Assembly: GCF_026339735.1 (NCBI RefSeq)
Contig: NZ_JAPEQG010000001.1
Coordinates: 7,462,501 to 7,526,500 of the forward strand
Length of the DNA stretch: 64,000 bases
Source of the DNA: Streptomyces sp. NBC_01669
GTDB taxonomy: Bacteria; Actinomycetota; Actinomycetes; Streptomycetales; Streptomycetaceae
Direction: 5' to 3'
The position numbers were made by a program, and so were the translations under genes. Shown here in pieces: positions 1 to 10,726 of this stretch. Position 1 is the stretch's first letter. Every line of letters begins with the position of its first letter. The notes below the pieces were generated by a model. The model had not been told where the DNA came from, searched no databases, and saw only the letters and a program-made list of their open reading frames with translations.

Positions 1-1
1 C

Positions 2-484
2 GCCGAACTGGAACGCGTCATCCACCGCTCGGCCCGCCTCCTCGACGTCGCGATAGACGCCGAAGGGGCGGCCGAGATCGCCGGGCGCTCCCGCGGCACA
101 CCCCGTATCGCCAACCGGCTGCTGCGCCGCGTCCGCGACTACGCCCAGGTCAAGGCGGACGGCCGGATCGACCGGGGTGTCGCCTCCGCCGCCCTCGGGG
201 TGTACGAGGTCGACGGCCGGGGTCTCGACCGGCTGGACCGGGCGGTGCTCGGTGCGCTCCTGAAGCTCTTCGGCGGCGGACCGGTCGGTCTGTCCACCCT
301 CGCGGTCGCCGTGGGGGAGGAGCGCGAGACGGTCGAGGAGGTCGCGGAGCCCTTCCTGGTACGGGAAGGACTGCTGGCCAGGACGCCGCGGGGGCGGGTC
401 GCCACCCCTGCGGCCTGGGCTCATCTGGGTCTCGTCCCCCCTCAGCACGGCGGAAAGGGACAACAGGGTCTGTTCGGGGCGTGA
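2..484 (+). CDS. ruvB: Holliday junction branch-migration ATPase RuvB, C-terminal part
   Basis: The open frame enters from the left edge, so only about the last 160 residues are visible. They contain the RuvB sensor-2 stretch SRGTPRIANRLLRRVRDYA (near residues 30-50 of the visible part) and the C-terminal winged-helix domain ending in FLVREGLLARTPRGRVAT. RuvB is the hexameric motor that drives Holliday junction migration with RuvA, and RuvC then cuts. The AAA+ Walker motifs lie outside the window. The following yajC-secD-secF order is the usual actinobacterial arrangement, where ruvCAB precedes the Sec genes. The reading frame is intact to a TGA stop. Confidence 0.95.
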   Translation, partial: AELERVIHRSARLLDVAIDAEGAAEIAGRSRGTPRIANRLLRRVRDYAQVKADGRIDRGVASAALGVYEVDGRGLDRLDRAVLGALLKLFGGGPVGLSTLAVAVGEERETVEEVAEPFLVREGLLARTPRGRVATPAAWAHLGLVPPQHGGKGQQGLFGA

Positions 485-531
485 TGCGTCACAGGTTCGC
501 CCGGACAGGAACCCGGGTGCGATGCTGGGCG

Positions 532-561
532 TTGTTCCATCGATGCGGACTCGCTTAGACT
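532..561 (+). promoter_or_regulatory. Candidate sigma-70-type promoter for yajC-secDF
   Basis: TTGTTC at 532-537 and TAGACT at 556-561 are separated by 18 bp and lie about 90 bp before the yajC start. They resemble the -35 and -10 boxes of the streptomycete housekeeping sigma factor HrdB. This is a pattern match only. Confidence 0.4.
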
Positions 562-648
562 CCGCCGATGCCGCCCGCACAGGGCGGCGTACCCACCCCC
601 GTAGATCAGGCCGCATTCCAGCGCGGTCGTGCGAAGGAAAATCGTCCC

Positions 649-1146
649 GTGAATCCCGTGACTCTCCTCCCCTTCATCGTGCTCATCGGGGCCATGTTCC
701 TGATGACCCGGTCCGCCAAGAAGAAGCAGGCTGCCGCCGCGCAGATGCGCAACGAGATGCAGCCCGGCACCGGCGTTCGGACGATCGGGGGCATGTACGC
801 CACCGTCAAGGAGCTTCACGACGACACGGTTCTCCTCGAGGTCGCGCCCGGCGTCCACGCCATCTACGCCAAGAACGCCATCGGTGCCGTCCTCGACGAC
901 GCGGAGTACAACCGCATCGTCCACGGTGACGACGACGGGATCGACGGCGCGGTCGTGCCGGACGACGCGTCCTCGCTGACCGAGCACGTCGAGGCCGACA
1001 CGGACGTCGACACCGACGTGGACGACGCGGACGATGCCAAAATCGACCTGGGCAAGAAGGCCGAGGCCGGCGACGTCGAGCCGAAGGACGCCAAGGCCGA
1101 CGAGAAGTCCGAGGGCAAGGCCGACGGCGAGGCCGACTCGAAGTAA
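649..1146 (+). CDS. yajC: Sec translocon accessory protein YajC
   Basis: A 165-residue protein with one N-terminal membrane segment (about residues 3-17, LLPFIVLIGAMFLM), a short conserved YajC domain (to about residue 90, with the typical GTGVRTIGGMYATV) and an acidic, low-complexity Asp/Glu/Lys tail of about 75 residues. YajC associates with SecDF next to the SecYEG channel. I chose GTG at 649 because a purine-rich AAGGAAA lies about 10 bases upstream and the protein then begins right at the membrane helix. The same frame is open further upstream, but those residues look non-coding. The acidic tail is longer than in enteric YajC, as is usual in actinobacteria. Confidence 0.95.
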   Translation: MNPVTLLPFIVLIGAMFLMTRSAKKKQAAAAQMRNEMQPGTGVRTIGGMYATVKELHDDTVLLEVAPGVHAIYAKNAIGAVLDDAEYNRIVHGDDDGIDGAVVPDDASSLTEHVEADTDVDTDVDDADDAKIDLGKKAEAGDVEPKDAKADEKSEGKADGEADSK

Positions 1147-1153
1147 TTCACGA

Positions 1154-1195
1154 CCCGGGGATGCCGTGAGCCCACCGGCGTCCGGCATCCCCGGG
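1154..1195 (+). terminator. Intercistronic hairpin between yajC and secD
   Basis: A perfect 13-bp inverted repeat (1154-1166 with 1183-1195, 16-base loop) lies just after the yajC stop. It has no T-run. It could be a weak terminator or an mRNA-stability element setting the yajC:secD ratio. Confidence 0.55.
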
Positions 1196-1292
1196 ACCGT
1201 GCGATCTTCTGCGGGGGCAGGTCCCCACAACACTTCGTGGCCGCTCGGGCGCACACCCGGCGCGGGGCGGTTGGACAGGGAGAAACGAGAAG

Positions 1293-3029
1293 GTGGCAGC
1301 ACCGAAGAAGGGCCGAGGGCCGTCCGGCGGTCAGGGCAGGCCGGGGCGCGCCCTGGCTCTGATCCTGATCGCCATGGTCGCGCTCACCGGCGGGATGTTC
1401 TTGTCCGGTCACACCACGCCACGGCTGGGTATCGACCTGGCGGGCGGCACGTCGATCACGCTCAAGGCGAAGAGTCAGCCCGGTAAGCCGGACGCGATCA
1501 ACCAGACCAACATGGACACCGCGGTCAGCATCATCGAACGCCGTGTCAATGGTCTGGGTGTCTCCGAGGCCGAGGTCCAGACCCAGGGCCGGGACAACAT
1601 CATCGTCAACATCCCCAAGGGAACGAACTCGAAGCAGGCCCGGGAACAGGTCGGTACCACCGCCCAGCTCTACTTCCGGCCCGTGCTCGCCGTCACCGAG
1701 GGCAAGGCGACGCCCACCGGCACCGCCAGCCCCTCGGCCTCCGGCTCGCCGAAGCCGAGCGCGTCGCCCAGCAGCAAGGAGACGGCCTCCGGATCCAAGG
1801 CCACTCCCTCGGCGAGCGCGACCACCCAGGGCCGTGCGGTCACCGGCGCGCTGACGAAGGACACGTCGCCCAGCCCCAGCGCCTCCGGCACGCCGAAGGC
1901 GTCCGCGAGCCCGTCGGCCTCGGTCGACCCGGCCACCGCCGAGCTGCAGAAGAAGTTCGCGGAGCTGGACTGCTCCACCAAGGCCGGCCGCGCGAAGGCC
2001 GGTGCCAACGTGAAGCCCACCGACACCACGGTCGCGTGCAGCTCCGAGGGCGACGCCAAGTACGTCCTCGGCCCGGCCGAGGTCTCCGGTACGGACGTGG
2101 GCAGCGCCAAGGCCGCGGTCGACCAGCAGCGCGGCATGTGGATCGTGCAGATGGACTTCACCGACAAGGGCTCGAAGAAGTTCCAGAAGATCACCTCGAA
2201 GCTGTCCACGCAGCAGTCGCCGATGAACCAGTTCGCCATCGCGCTCGACGGCGAGGTCGTCTCCGCGCCCCAGGTGAACGAGACGCTCAGCGGCAGCGCC
2301 GAGATCTCCGGCAGCTTCACCCAGCAGTCCGCCCAGGACCTGGCGAACGTGCTGTCCTACGGTGCGCTCCCGCTGTCCTTCCGCGAGGACACGGTCACCA
2401 CCGTCACCGCGGCGCTCGGCGGTGAGCAGCTCCAGGCGGGTCTGATCGCCGGTGCGATCGGTCTGGCCCTGGTCGTCATCTACCTGGTGGCCTACTACCG
2501 CGGTCTGGCGCTCATCGCGCTCCTGAGCCTCGCTGCCTCCGGCATACTGACCTACACACTCATGTCGCTGCTCGGCCCGGCCATCGGCTTCGCGCTGAAC
2601 CTCCCCGCGGTCTGTGGCGCCATCGTGGCGATCGGTATCACCGCGGACTCGTTCATCGTGTACTTCGAACGCATCCGGGACGAGATCCGCGAGGGCCGCA
2701 CCCTGCGTCCGGCCGTCGAGCGTGCCTGGCCGCGTGCCCGTCGCACCATCCTGGTCTCCGACTTCGTGTCGTTCCTCGCCGCGGCGGTGCTCTTCATCGT
2801 CACCGTCGGCAAGGTCCAGGGCTTCGCCTTCACGCTGGGTCTCACCACCCTGCTCGACGTGGTCGTGGTGTTCCTCTTCACCAAGCCCGTCATGACGCTG
2901 ATGGCCCGTACGAAGTTCTTCTCCAGCGGTCACCCGTGGTCCGGCCTGGACCCGAAGCGGCTCGGCGCCAAGCCGCCGCTGCGCCGCTCGCGCCGTGTCA
3001 ACGCCCCCACCGACCCGAAGGAGGCGTGA
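1293..3029 (+). CDS. secD: Protein-export membrane protein SecD
   Basis: A 578-residue SecD, half of the proton-driven SecDF pump that helps pull secreted proteins out of SecYEG. It has a first membrane helix at about 20-38, the conserved LGIDLAGGT at 45-53, an extracytoplasmic domain, and a C-terminal bundle of five helices from about residue 385. A Ser/Pro/Ala/Thr-rich stretch at about residues 138-212 interrupts the first extracytoplasmic domain and looks disordered. The GTG start is preceded by a GGGAG-like sequence. The stop lies one base before the secF ATG, so the two are translationally linked. Similar insertions occur in other actinobacterial SecD proteins, to my knowledge. Confidence 0.97.
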   Translation: MAAPKKGRGPSGGQGRPGRALALILIAMVALTGGMFLSGHTTPRLGIDLAGGTSITLKAKSQPGKPDAINQTNMDTAVSIIERRVNGLGVSEAEVQTQGRDNIIVNIPKGTNSKQAREQVGTTAQLYFRPVLAVTEGKATPTGTASPSASGSPKPSASPSSKETASGSKATPSASATTQGRAVTGALTKDTSPSPSASGTPKASASPSASVDPATAELQKKFAELDCSTKAGRAKAGANVKPTDTTVACSSEGDAKYVLGPAEVSGTDVGSAKAAVDQQRGMWIVQMDFTDKGSKKFQKITSKLSTQQSPMNQFAIALDGEVVSAPQVNETLSGSAEISGSFTQQSAQDLANVLSYGALPLSFREDTVTTVTAALGGEQLQAGLIAGAIGLALVVIYLVAYYRGLALIALLSLAASGILTYTLMSLLGPAIGFALNLPAVCGAIVAIGITADSFIVYFERIRDEIREGRTLRPAVERAWPRARRTILVSDFVSFLAAAVLFIVTVGKVQGFAFTLGLTTLLDVVVVFLFTKPVMTLMARTKFFSSGHPWSGLDPKRLGAKPPLRRSRRVNAPTDPKEA

Positions 3030-3030
3030 G

Positions 3031-4137
3031 ATGTCGCGACTCGGCAGCCTCGGCGCCCGGCTCTACCGCGGCGAGGTCGGTTACGACTTCATCGGAAGCC
3101 GCAAGATCTGGTACGGCATCTCGATCCTGATCACCATCACGGCTGTCGTCGCCCTGGCGGTCGGCGGACTCAACATGGGGATCGAGTTCAAGGGCGGCGC
3201 GGTCTTCACCACGCCGTCGACCAGTGCCACGGTCGCCCAGGCGGAGGAATCCGCGACCTCCGCCTCCGGCCACCAGGCGATCGTCCAGAAGCTCGGCAAC
3301 GGCACGCTGCGTATTCAGATCACCGAAGTCGACCTGTCGAAGTCCGACGCGATCAAGGCGGAGCTCTCCAAGGACCTCAAGGTCCCCGAGGAGAAGATCA
3401 ACGCCGACCTGGTCGGCCCCAGCTGGGGTGAGCAGATCGCCAACAAGGCCTGGACCGGCCTCGGCGTCTTCATGATCCTCGTGGTGATCTACCTGGCCAT
3501 CGCGTTCGAGTGGCGCATGGCCATCGCGGCCCTGGTCGCACTGATCCACGACATCACGATCACGGTCGGGATCTATGCCCTGGTCGGCTTCGAGGTCACC
3601 CCGGGCACCGTGATCGGTCTGCTGACCATCCTCGGTTACTCCCTGTACGACACGGTCGTCGTCTTCGACAGCCTCAAGGAGGGCACGAAGGGGATCACCA
3701 AGCAGACCCGCTGGACGTACAGCGAGATCGCCAACCGCTCGATCAACGGCACGCTGGTCCGCTCCATCAACACCACCGTCGTGGCGCTGCTGCCGGTCGC
3801 CGGCCTGCTGTTCATCGGCGGCGGTGTCCTCGGCGCCGGCATGCTGAACGACATCTCGCTGTCGCTGTTCGTCGGCCTCGCCGCCGGCGCGTACTCCTCG
3901 ATCTTCATCGCCACCCCGCTGGTCGCCGACCTCAAGGAACGCGAGCCGCAGATGAAGGCCCTGAAGAAGCGGATCCTCGCCAAGCGTGCGGCAGCAGCCG
4001 CCAAGGGCGAGTCGGCCGAGGACGAGCAGTCGTACGAGGACGACGTCATCGAGGAACCCGCGCCCGCCGCTGCGGTCGTCGGTCAGCGCCAGCAGCCCCC
4101 CAGGGGCCACGGCCGGACCCCGGGGAAGCGTCGATGA
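3031..4137 (+). CDS. secF: Protein-export membrane protein SecF
   Basis: A 368-residue SecF with the expected first helix (about 27-45), the GIEFKGGA motif near residue 51, an extracytoplasmic domain, and five C-terminal helices including GYSLYDTVVVFDSLKE. The C-terminal tail is charged (Arg/Lys, then Glu/Asp) and cytoplasmic. The ATG at 3031 has a strong AAGGAGG six bases upstream, formed by the last codons of secD. An in-frame start further upstream would overlap secD and lacks such a site. It works with SecD as one complex. Its TGA overlaps the apt ATG. Confidence 0.97.
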   Translation: MSRLGSLGARLYRGEVGYDFIGSRKIWYGISILITITAVVALAVGGLNMGIEFKGGAVFTTPSTSATVAQAEESATSASGHQAIVQKLGNGTLRIQITEVDLSKSDAIKAELSKDLKVPEEKINADLVGPSWGEQIANKAWTGLGVFMILVVIYLAIAFEWRMAIAALVALIHDITITVGIYALVGFEVTPGTVIGLLTILGYSLYDTVVVFDSLKEGTKGITKQTRWTYSEIANRSINGTLVRSINTTVVALLPVAGLLFIGGGVLGAGMLNDISLSLFVGLAAGAYSSIFIATPLVADLKEREPQMKALKKRILAKRAAAAAKGESAEDEQSYEDDVIEEPAPAAAVVGQRQQPPRGHGRTPGKRR

Positions 4138-4685
4138 CCAGCACCACCGAGAGCACCAGGGAACTGCTGCTCAGCCGTATCCGTGACGTGGCGGACTATC
4201 CGAAGCCGGGCGTGATGTTCAAGGACATCACCCCGCTGCTCGCGGACCCGGTCGCGTTCACGGCCCTCACCGACGCCCTCGCGGAGCTGTGCGTACGGCA
4301 CGGCGCCACGAAGGTCGTCGGTCTGGAGGCGCGCGGCTTCATCCTGGCGGCGCCGGTTGCGGTCCGGGCCGGGCTCGGCTTCGTACCCGTCCGCAAGGCG
4401 GGGAAGCTGCCCGGCGCCACGCTCAGCCAGGCGTACGAGCTGGAGTACGGCACCGCGGAGATCGAGATACACGCGGAGGACCTCACGGCCGAGGACCAGA
4501 TCATGGTCATCGACGACGTCCTTGCCACCGGCGGCACCGCTGAGGCATCGCTGCAGCTGATCCGCCGGGCCGGTGCCCGGGTCGCGGGCGTCGCGGTCCT
4601 CATGGAGCTCGGCTTCCTCGACGGCAGGGCGCGTCTGGAGTCCGGTCTGGCCGGTGCTCCGCTGGAGGCGCTCATCCGCGTCTGA
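4134..4685 (+). CDS. apt: Adenine phosphoribosyltransferase
   Basis: A 183-residue type I phosphoribosyltransferase that salvages adenine to AMP using PRPP. The PRPP-binding loop reads VMVIDDVLATGGTAEA around residues 122-137, and the N-terminal DYPKPGVMFKDITPLL is characteristic of Apt. The ATG at 4134 overlaps the secF stop (ATGA), so translation is probably coupled. The gene sits between secF and relA, as in other actinobacteria. A strong hairpin follows the stop. Confidence 0.96.
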   Translation: MTSTTESTRELLLSRIRDVADYPKPGVMFKDITPLLADPVAFTALTDALAELCVRHGATKVVGLEARGFILAAPVAVRAGLGFVPVRKAGKLPGATLSQAYELEYGTAEIEIHAEDLTAEDQIMVIDDVLATGGTAEASLQLIRRAGARVAGVAVLMELGFLDGRARLESGLAGAPLEALIRV

Positions 4686-4699
4686 GACTGTCACGCATG

Positions 4700-4735
4700 C
4701 ATCGGGTGCCCGGAACAATTTTCGGGCACCCGATG
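4700..4735 (+). terminator. Hairpin terminator after apt
   Basis: A perfect 13-bp stem (4700-4712 with 4723-4735) with a 10-base loop starts 14 bases after the apt stop. There is no T-tract, as is common in high-GC actinobacteria. The remaining ~240 bases up to relA show only a weaker 8-bp repeat (4852-4859/4877-4884) and presumably hold the relA promoter, which I could not pick out. Confidence 0.75.
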
Positions 4736-4979
4736 GTGCGTCTGCGGTATTCGCACCCACGTTCGGAGGGGTCGGGTCGGGCCCCACCTCATGCATCACG
4801 CCGCCGCTCAGCCCCTGCCGCACTTGGGGCAGCGGCACACCGGCACACACAGGACGGGCACCGGGAACACCCTGGGGCCCGTCCCGCGTTGTGAGGGTCC
4901 CACGGTCCCCGGGGGAGGTCCGGCCGCAGGGTCGATACGATGGCCTTTCCGGGAGTCCGGATCCGCATGAGGAGCGCTC

Positions 4980-7553
<2,574 letters not shown>

Positions 7554-7594
7554 CCCCGACCGCCCCCGATGCCGGCAGGCCCTCCACCGAAACG

Positions 7595-7631
7595 CCGAAG
7601 GGCCCTCCGTCACCGACGGAGGGCCCTTCGG
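7595..7631. terminator. Bidirectional terminator between relA and the DUF349 gene
   Basis: A perfect 17-bp inverted repeat (7595-7611 with 7615-7631) with a 3-base loop lies between two convergent genes, so it can end transcripts from both. Confidence 0.85.
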
Positions 7632-7647
7632 GCTGTCTGAACAGCTG

Positions 7648-8877
7648 TCAGCCGCCGAACTCCTCCAGGCCCTTCAGCGCCTGGTCCAGCAGGGCCTGAC
7701 GGCCCTCCAGCTCACGGGCCAGCTTGTCGGCGCGGGCGTTGTTGCCCGCGGCGCGCGCCGTGTCGATCTGCGAACGCAGCTTGTCGACGGCCGCCTGAAG
7801 CTGCCCGGTCAGACCCGCGGCGCGCGCACGCGCCTCCGGGTTCGTCCGGCGCCACTCCGACTCCTCGGCCTCCTGGAGCGCCCGCTCCACCGCCTGCATC
7901 CGCCCCTCGACCTTCGGACGCGCGTCGCGCGGCACGTGGCCGATGGCCTCCCAGCGCTCGTTGAGGGCACGGAACGCGGCCCTGGCCGCCTTCAGGTCCT
8001 TCACCGGCACCAGCTTTTCGGCCTCGACCGCGAGCTCCTCCTTCAGCTTGAGGTTCTCGCCCTGCTCCGCGTCCCGCTCGGCGAAGACCTCGCCACGGGC
8101 GGCGAAGAAGACGTCCTGCGCACCGCGGAAACGGTTCCACAGATCGTCTTCGGCCTCGCGCTGGGCGCGGCCCGCCGCCTTCCACTCCGTCATCAGATCG
8201 CGGTAACGCGCGGCCGTCGTTCCCCAGTCCGTGGAACCGGAGAGGGCCTCGGCCTCGACGACCAGCTTCTCCTTGGCCTTGCGGGCCTCCTCGCGCTGGG
8301 CGTCCAGCGACGCGAAGTGCGCCTTGCGGCGCTTGGAGAACGCCGAGCGCGCGTGCGAGAAGCGGTGCCACAGCTCGTCGTCCGACTTGCGGTCGAGCCG
8401 CGGCAGGCCCTTCCACGTGTCGACGAGTGCCCGCAGCCGCTCGCCCGCGGAGCGCCACTGCTCGCTCTGCGCCAGCTCCTCGGCCTCGGCGACCAGCGCC
8501 TCCTTGGCGTGCTTCGCCTCGTCGGTCTGCTTCGCCTTCTGGGCCTTGCGCTCCTCGCGACGGGAGTCGACCGTCGCGACCAGCGCGTCGAGCCGCCTCC
8601 GGAGCGCGTCGAGGTCGCCGACGGCGTGATGCTCGTCGACCTGCTGACGCAGATGCTCGATGGCGGTCGTCGCGTCCTTCGCCGACAGGTCGGTGGTCTT
8701 CACCCGCCGTTCGAGGAGGCCGATCTCGACCACGATGCCCTCGTACTTGCGCTCGAAGTAAGCCAGAGCCTCCTCGGGAGAACCGGCCTGCCACGATCCG
8801 ACAACCTGCTCGCCATCGGCTGTACGCACGTACACGGTGCCCGTCTCGTCGACACGGCCCCACGGGTCGCTGCTCAC
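7648..8877 (-). CDS. DUF349 repeat coiled-coil protein
   Basis: A 409-residue, highly charged, mostly helical protein made of repeated DUF349 units (recurring patterns such as W..A....R.....W......R.......LW..F..A), with tryptophans spaced along Lys/Glu/Ala-rich helices. The N-terminus (MSSDPWGRVDETGTVYVRT, followed by a short DGE turn) is a small beta-rich segment. The biochemical role is not established as far as I know. The gene regularly lies beside relA in Streptomyces, so a link to the stringent response is possible but only suggested by position. It has its own terminator shared with relA, and probably its own promoter in the gap before the cyclophilin gene. Confidence 0.9.
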   Translation of the reverse strand: MSSDPWGRVDETGTVYVRTADGEQVVGSWQAGSPEEALAYFERKYEGIVVEIGLLERRVKTTDLSAKDATTAIEHLRQQVDEHHAVGDLDALRRRLDALVATVDSRREERKAQKAKQTDEAKHAKEALVAEAEELAQSEQWRSAGERLRALVDTWKGLPRLDRKSDDELWHRFSHARSAFSKRRKAHFASLDAQREEARKAKEKLVVEAEALSGSTDWGTTAARYRDLMTEWKAAGRAQREAEDDLWNRFRGAQDVFFAARGEVFAERDAEQGENLKLKEELAVEAEKLVPVKDLKAARAAFRALNERWEAIGHVPRDARPKVEGRMQAVERALQEAEESEWRRTNPEARARAAGLTGQLQAAVDKLRSQIDTARAAGNNARADKLARELEGRQALLDQALKGLEEFGG

Positions 8878-9032
8878 AGCGCCTCCTCCACCTGATGCCT
8901 GTGAGAGGGTTCACCCCCCTGGCATCGTCCACAGTTTCCTGGGGCGGGCCGCGCCCGCCCTGCACAACGCCAATCTAGGCGACCGGCCGCCCGGCTGTCC
9001 GCACTCAGCGCGGCCGAAATTCTTCGGCCCGC

Positions 9033-9075
9033 ACGCCGAGGGCCGGGCCGGCACCGCCGGTCGGGCCCTCGGCGT
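9033..9075 (-). terminator. Terminator of the cyclophilin gene
   Basis: A 12-bp perfect stem (9033-9044 with 9064-9075) whose loop can form a second small stem lies 4 bases beyond the stop of the minus-strand peptidyl-prolyl isomerase gene. The rest of the gap to the DUF349 start shows nothing recognisable. Confidence 0.65.
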
Positions 9076-9079
9076 CGGA

Positions 9080-9868
9080 TCAGACCTTGTCGACGGCCGC
9101 CTTGGAGATGGTGACGGCCTTCTTCGGAGCACCGTCGGCAGCACCGCCCGTGACACCTGCGGTCCCGACCTTCTGCACGGCCTTCAGCGAGGCGGCGTCC
9201 ATCGTGCCGAACGGCGTGTAGGTCGGAGGCAGCTTGCTGTCCTTGTACACCAGGAAGAACTGGCTGCCGCCGGTGTGTGCCTGTCCGGTGTTGGCCATCG
9301 CCACCGTGCCCGCCGGGAACGTCACCGTGCCGTCCTTGCCGGCCTTGCCCAGCGCGGTCAGGTTCTCGTCCGGGATCGTGTAGCCGGGGCCGCCCGTGCC
9401 GTCGCCCTTCGGGTCACCGCACTGCAGGACGAAGATGCCCTGCGTGGTCAGCCGGTGACACTTCGTACCGTCGAAGAAGCCCTTGTCGGCGAGGGACTTG
9501 AACGAGTTCGTCGTGTGCGGGGTCTTCGCCGCGTCCATCGTGAACGCGATGTCGCCCTGACTCGTCTTCAGCGAGAACGTGTACTTCGCCTTCTTGTCGA
9601 TCTTCATCGCAGGCTCGGGCGCACTGCTCTCGCTCGCCGAGGGCGACGCGGACGGGCTCGCGCTCGCGGCCGCGTCGCTCTTCTTGTCCTTGTCGTCGCC
9701 GCCGACGGAGACGTACGCGGCAACCCCGACGACCGCCACCACGGCCAGCGCCGATGAGATGACGGCAGTGAGTCGCCTCGTCCTCCGGCGGGCCTCCTCC
9801 CGGCGCTGCTGCTGCCGCTCGAACTTCTCCCTGGCGAGCTGCCGCCGCCGCTGATCGCTGCTGACCAC
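9080..9868 (-). CDS. Membrane-anchored cyclophilin-type peptidyl-prolyl cis-trans isomerase
   Basis: 262 residues: a basic, Arg/Gln-rich cytoplasmic N-terminus (1-32), one membrane helix (about 33-55), an Ala/Ser-rich linker, then an extracellular cyclophilin domain (about 90-262). Cyclophilin signatures seen are KCHRL, a glycine-rich GDPKGDGTGGPGY and the core motif HTGGSQFFL. The usual FHRV appears here as CHRL, and a second Cys (LQCGD) follows, so a disulfide is possible outside the cell. I chose GTG at 9868 because AAGGAG precedes it at good spacing; a longer frame upstream lacks a ribosome site. The likely job is folding of exported proteins. Confidence 0.9.
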   Translation of the reverse strand: MVSSDQRRRQLAREKFERQQQRREEARRRTRRLTAVISSALAVVAVVGVAAYVSVGGDDKDKKSDAAASASPSASPSASESSAPEPAMKIDKKAKYTFSLKTSQGDIAFTMDAAKTPHTTNSFKSLADKGFFDGTKCHRLTTQGIFVLQCGDPKGDGTGGPGYTIPDENLTALGKAGKDGTVTFPAGTVAMANTGQAHTGGSQFFLVYKDSKLPPTYTPFGTMDAASLKAVQKVGTAGVTGGAADGAPKKAVTISKAAVDKV

Positions 9869-10026
9869 CGGGTGATCTCCTTGTACGTCGTCTGATCGGG
9901 CCTGGGTTGCCCCGTACCGTATATGGGTTAGCTGTGGAATGAGGAGCGCCGGTAGGCTCTGAACTGCCGCGACCTCCTCGGTCGCGGTCACCGCAGCCCT
10001 CCGTCGGACGACCATTAAGGACGATC

Positions 10027-10713
10027 GTGCTCATTGCCGGGTTCCCCGCCGGGGCCTGGGGGACCAATTGCTACCTGGTCGCCCCCGCCGCAGGCGAGGA
10101 GTGCGTGATCATCGACCCGGGCCACCAGGCCACGCAAGGAGTCGAGGAGACGCTGAAGAAGCATCGGCTGAAGCCCGTCGCCGTCGTGCTCACCCATGGC
10201 CACATCGACCATGTCGCCTCCGTCGTCCCGGTGTGCGGCGCGCATGACGTCCCTGCCTGGATCCACCCCCAGGACCGGTACATGATGAGCGACCCGGAGA
10301 AGGCCCTCGGCCGTTCCATCGGGATGCCGCTCATGGGCGAGCTGACGGTGGGGGAGCCGGACGACGTCAAGGAGCTGAGCGACGGCGCCCTCCTGAAGCT
10401 GGCCGGTCTGGAGTTCGGTGTCGCGCATGCGCCCGGCCATACCAAGGGGTCGGTGACGTTCAGGATGCCCGAGGCCGCGGATGTTCCGCAGGTGCTCTTC
10501 TCGGGCGACCTGCTCTTCGCCGGCTCCGTCGGACGCACCGACCTGCCCGGCGGCGACCACGCCGAGCTGCTCGAGTCGCTGGCCCGTGTGTGCCTGCCGC
10601 TCGACGACTCGACCGTGGTGCTGTCCGGCCACGGCCCCCAGACGACCATCGGCCGCGAGCGCGCAACGAACCCGTATCTGCACGGTATGGACGCGCCCCG
10701 ACGAGGAATGTGA
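10027..10713 (+). CDS. Metallo-beta-lactamase-fold hydrolase (glyoxalase II-like)
   Basis: A 228-residue MBL-fold protein with the metal motif THGHIDH near residue 56-62, a later HAPGHT (His near 140) and FSGDLLFAG (Asp near 160), which together provide the two-metal ligand set of the glyoxalase II subgroup. The substrate is not known; hydrolysis of a thioester such as an acyl-glutathione or mycothiol analogue is the usual assumption for this subfamily. The GTG at 10027 follows AAGGACG. It lies 13 bases before hisS and probably shares its transcript, an arrangement common in actinobacteria. Confidence 0.9.
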   Translation: MLIAGFPAGAWGTNCYLVAPAAGEECVIIDPGHQATQGVEETLKKHRLKPVAVVLTHGHIDHVASVVPVCGAHDVPAWIHPQDRYMMSDPEKALGRSIGMPLMGELTVGEPDDVKELSDGALLKLAGLEFGVAHAPGHTKGSVTFRMPEAADVPQVLFSGDLLFAGSVGRTDLPGGDHAELLESLARVCLPLDDSTVVLSGHGPQTTIGRERATNPYLHGMDAPRRGM

Positions 10714-10726
10714 CGAGAGACAGACT

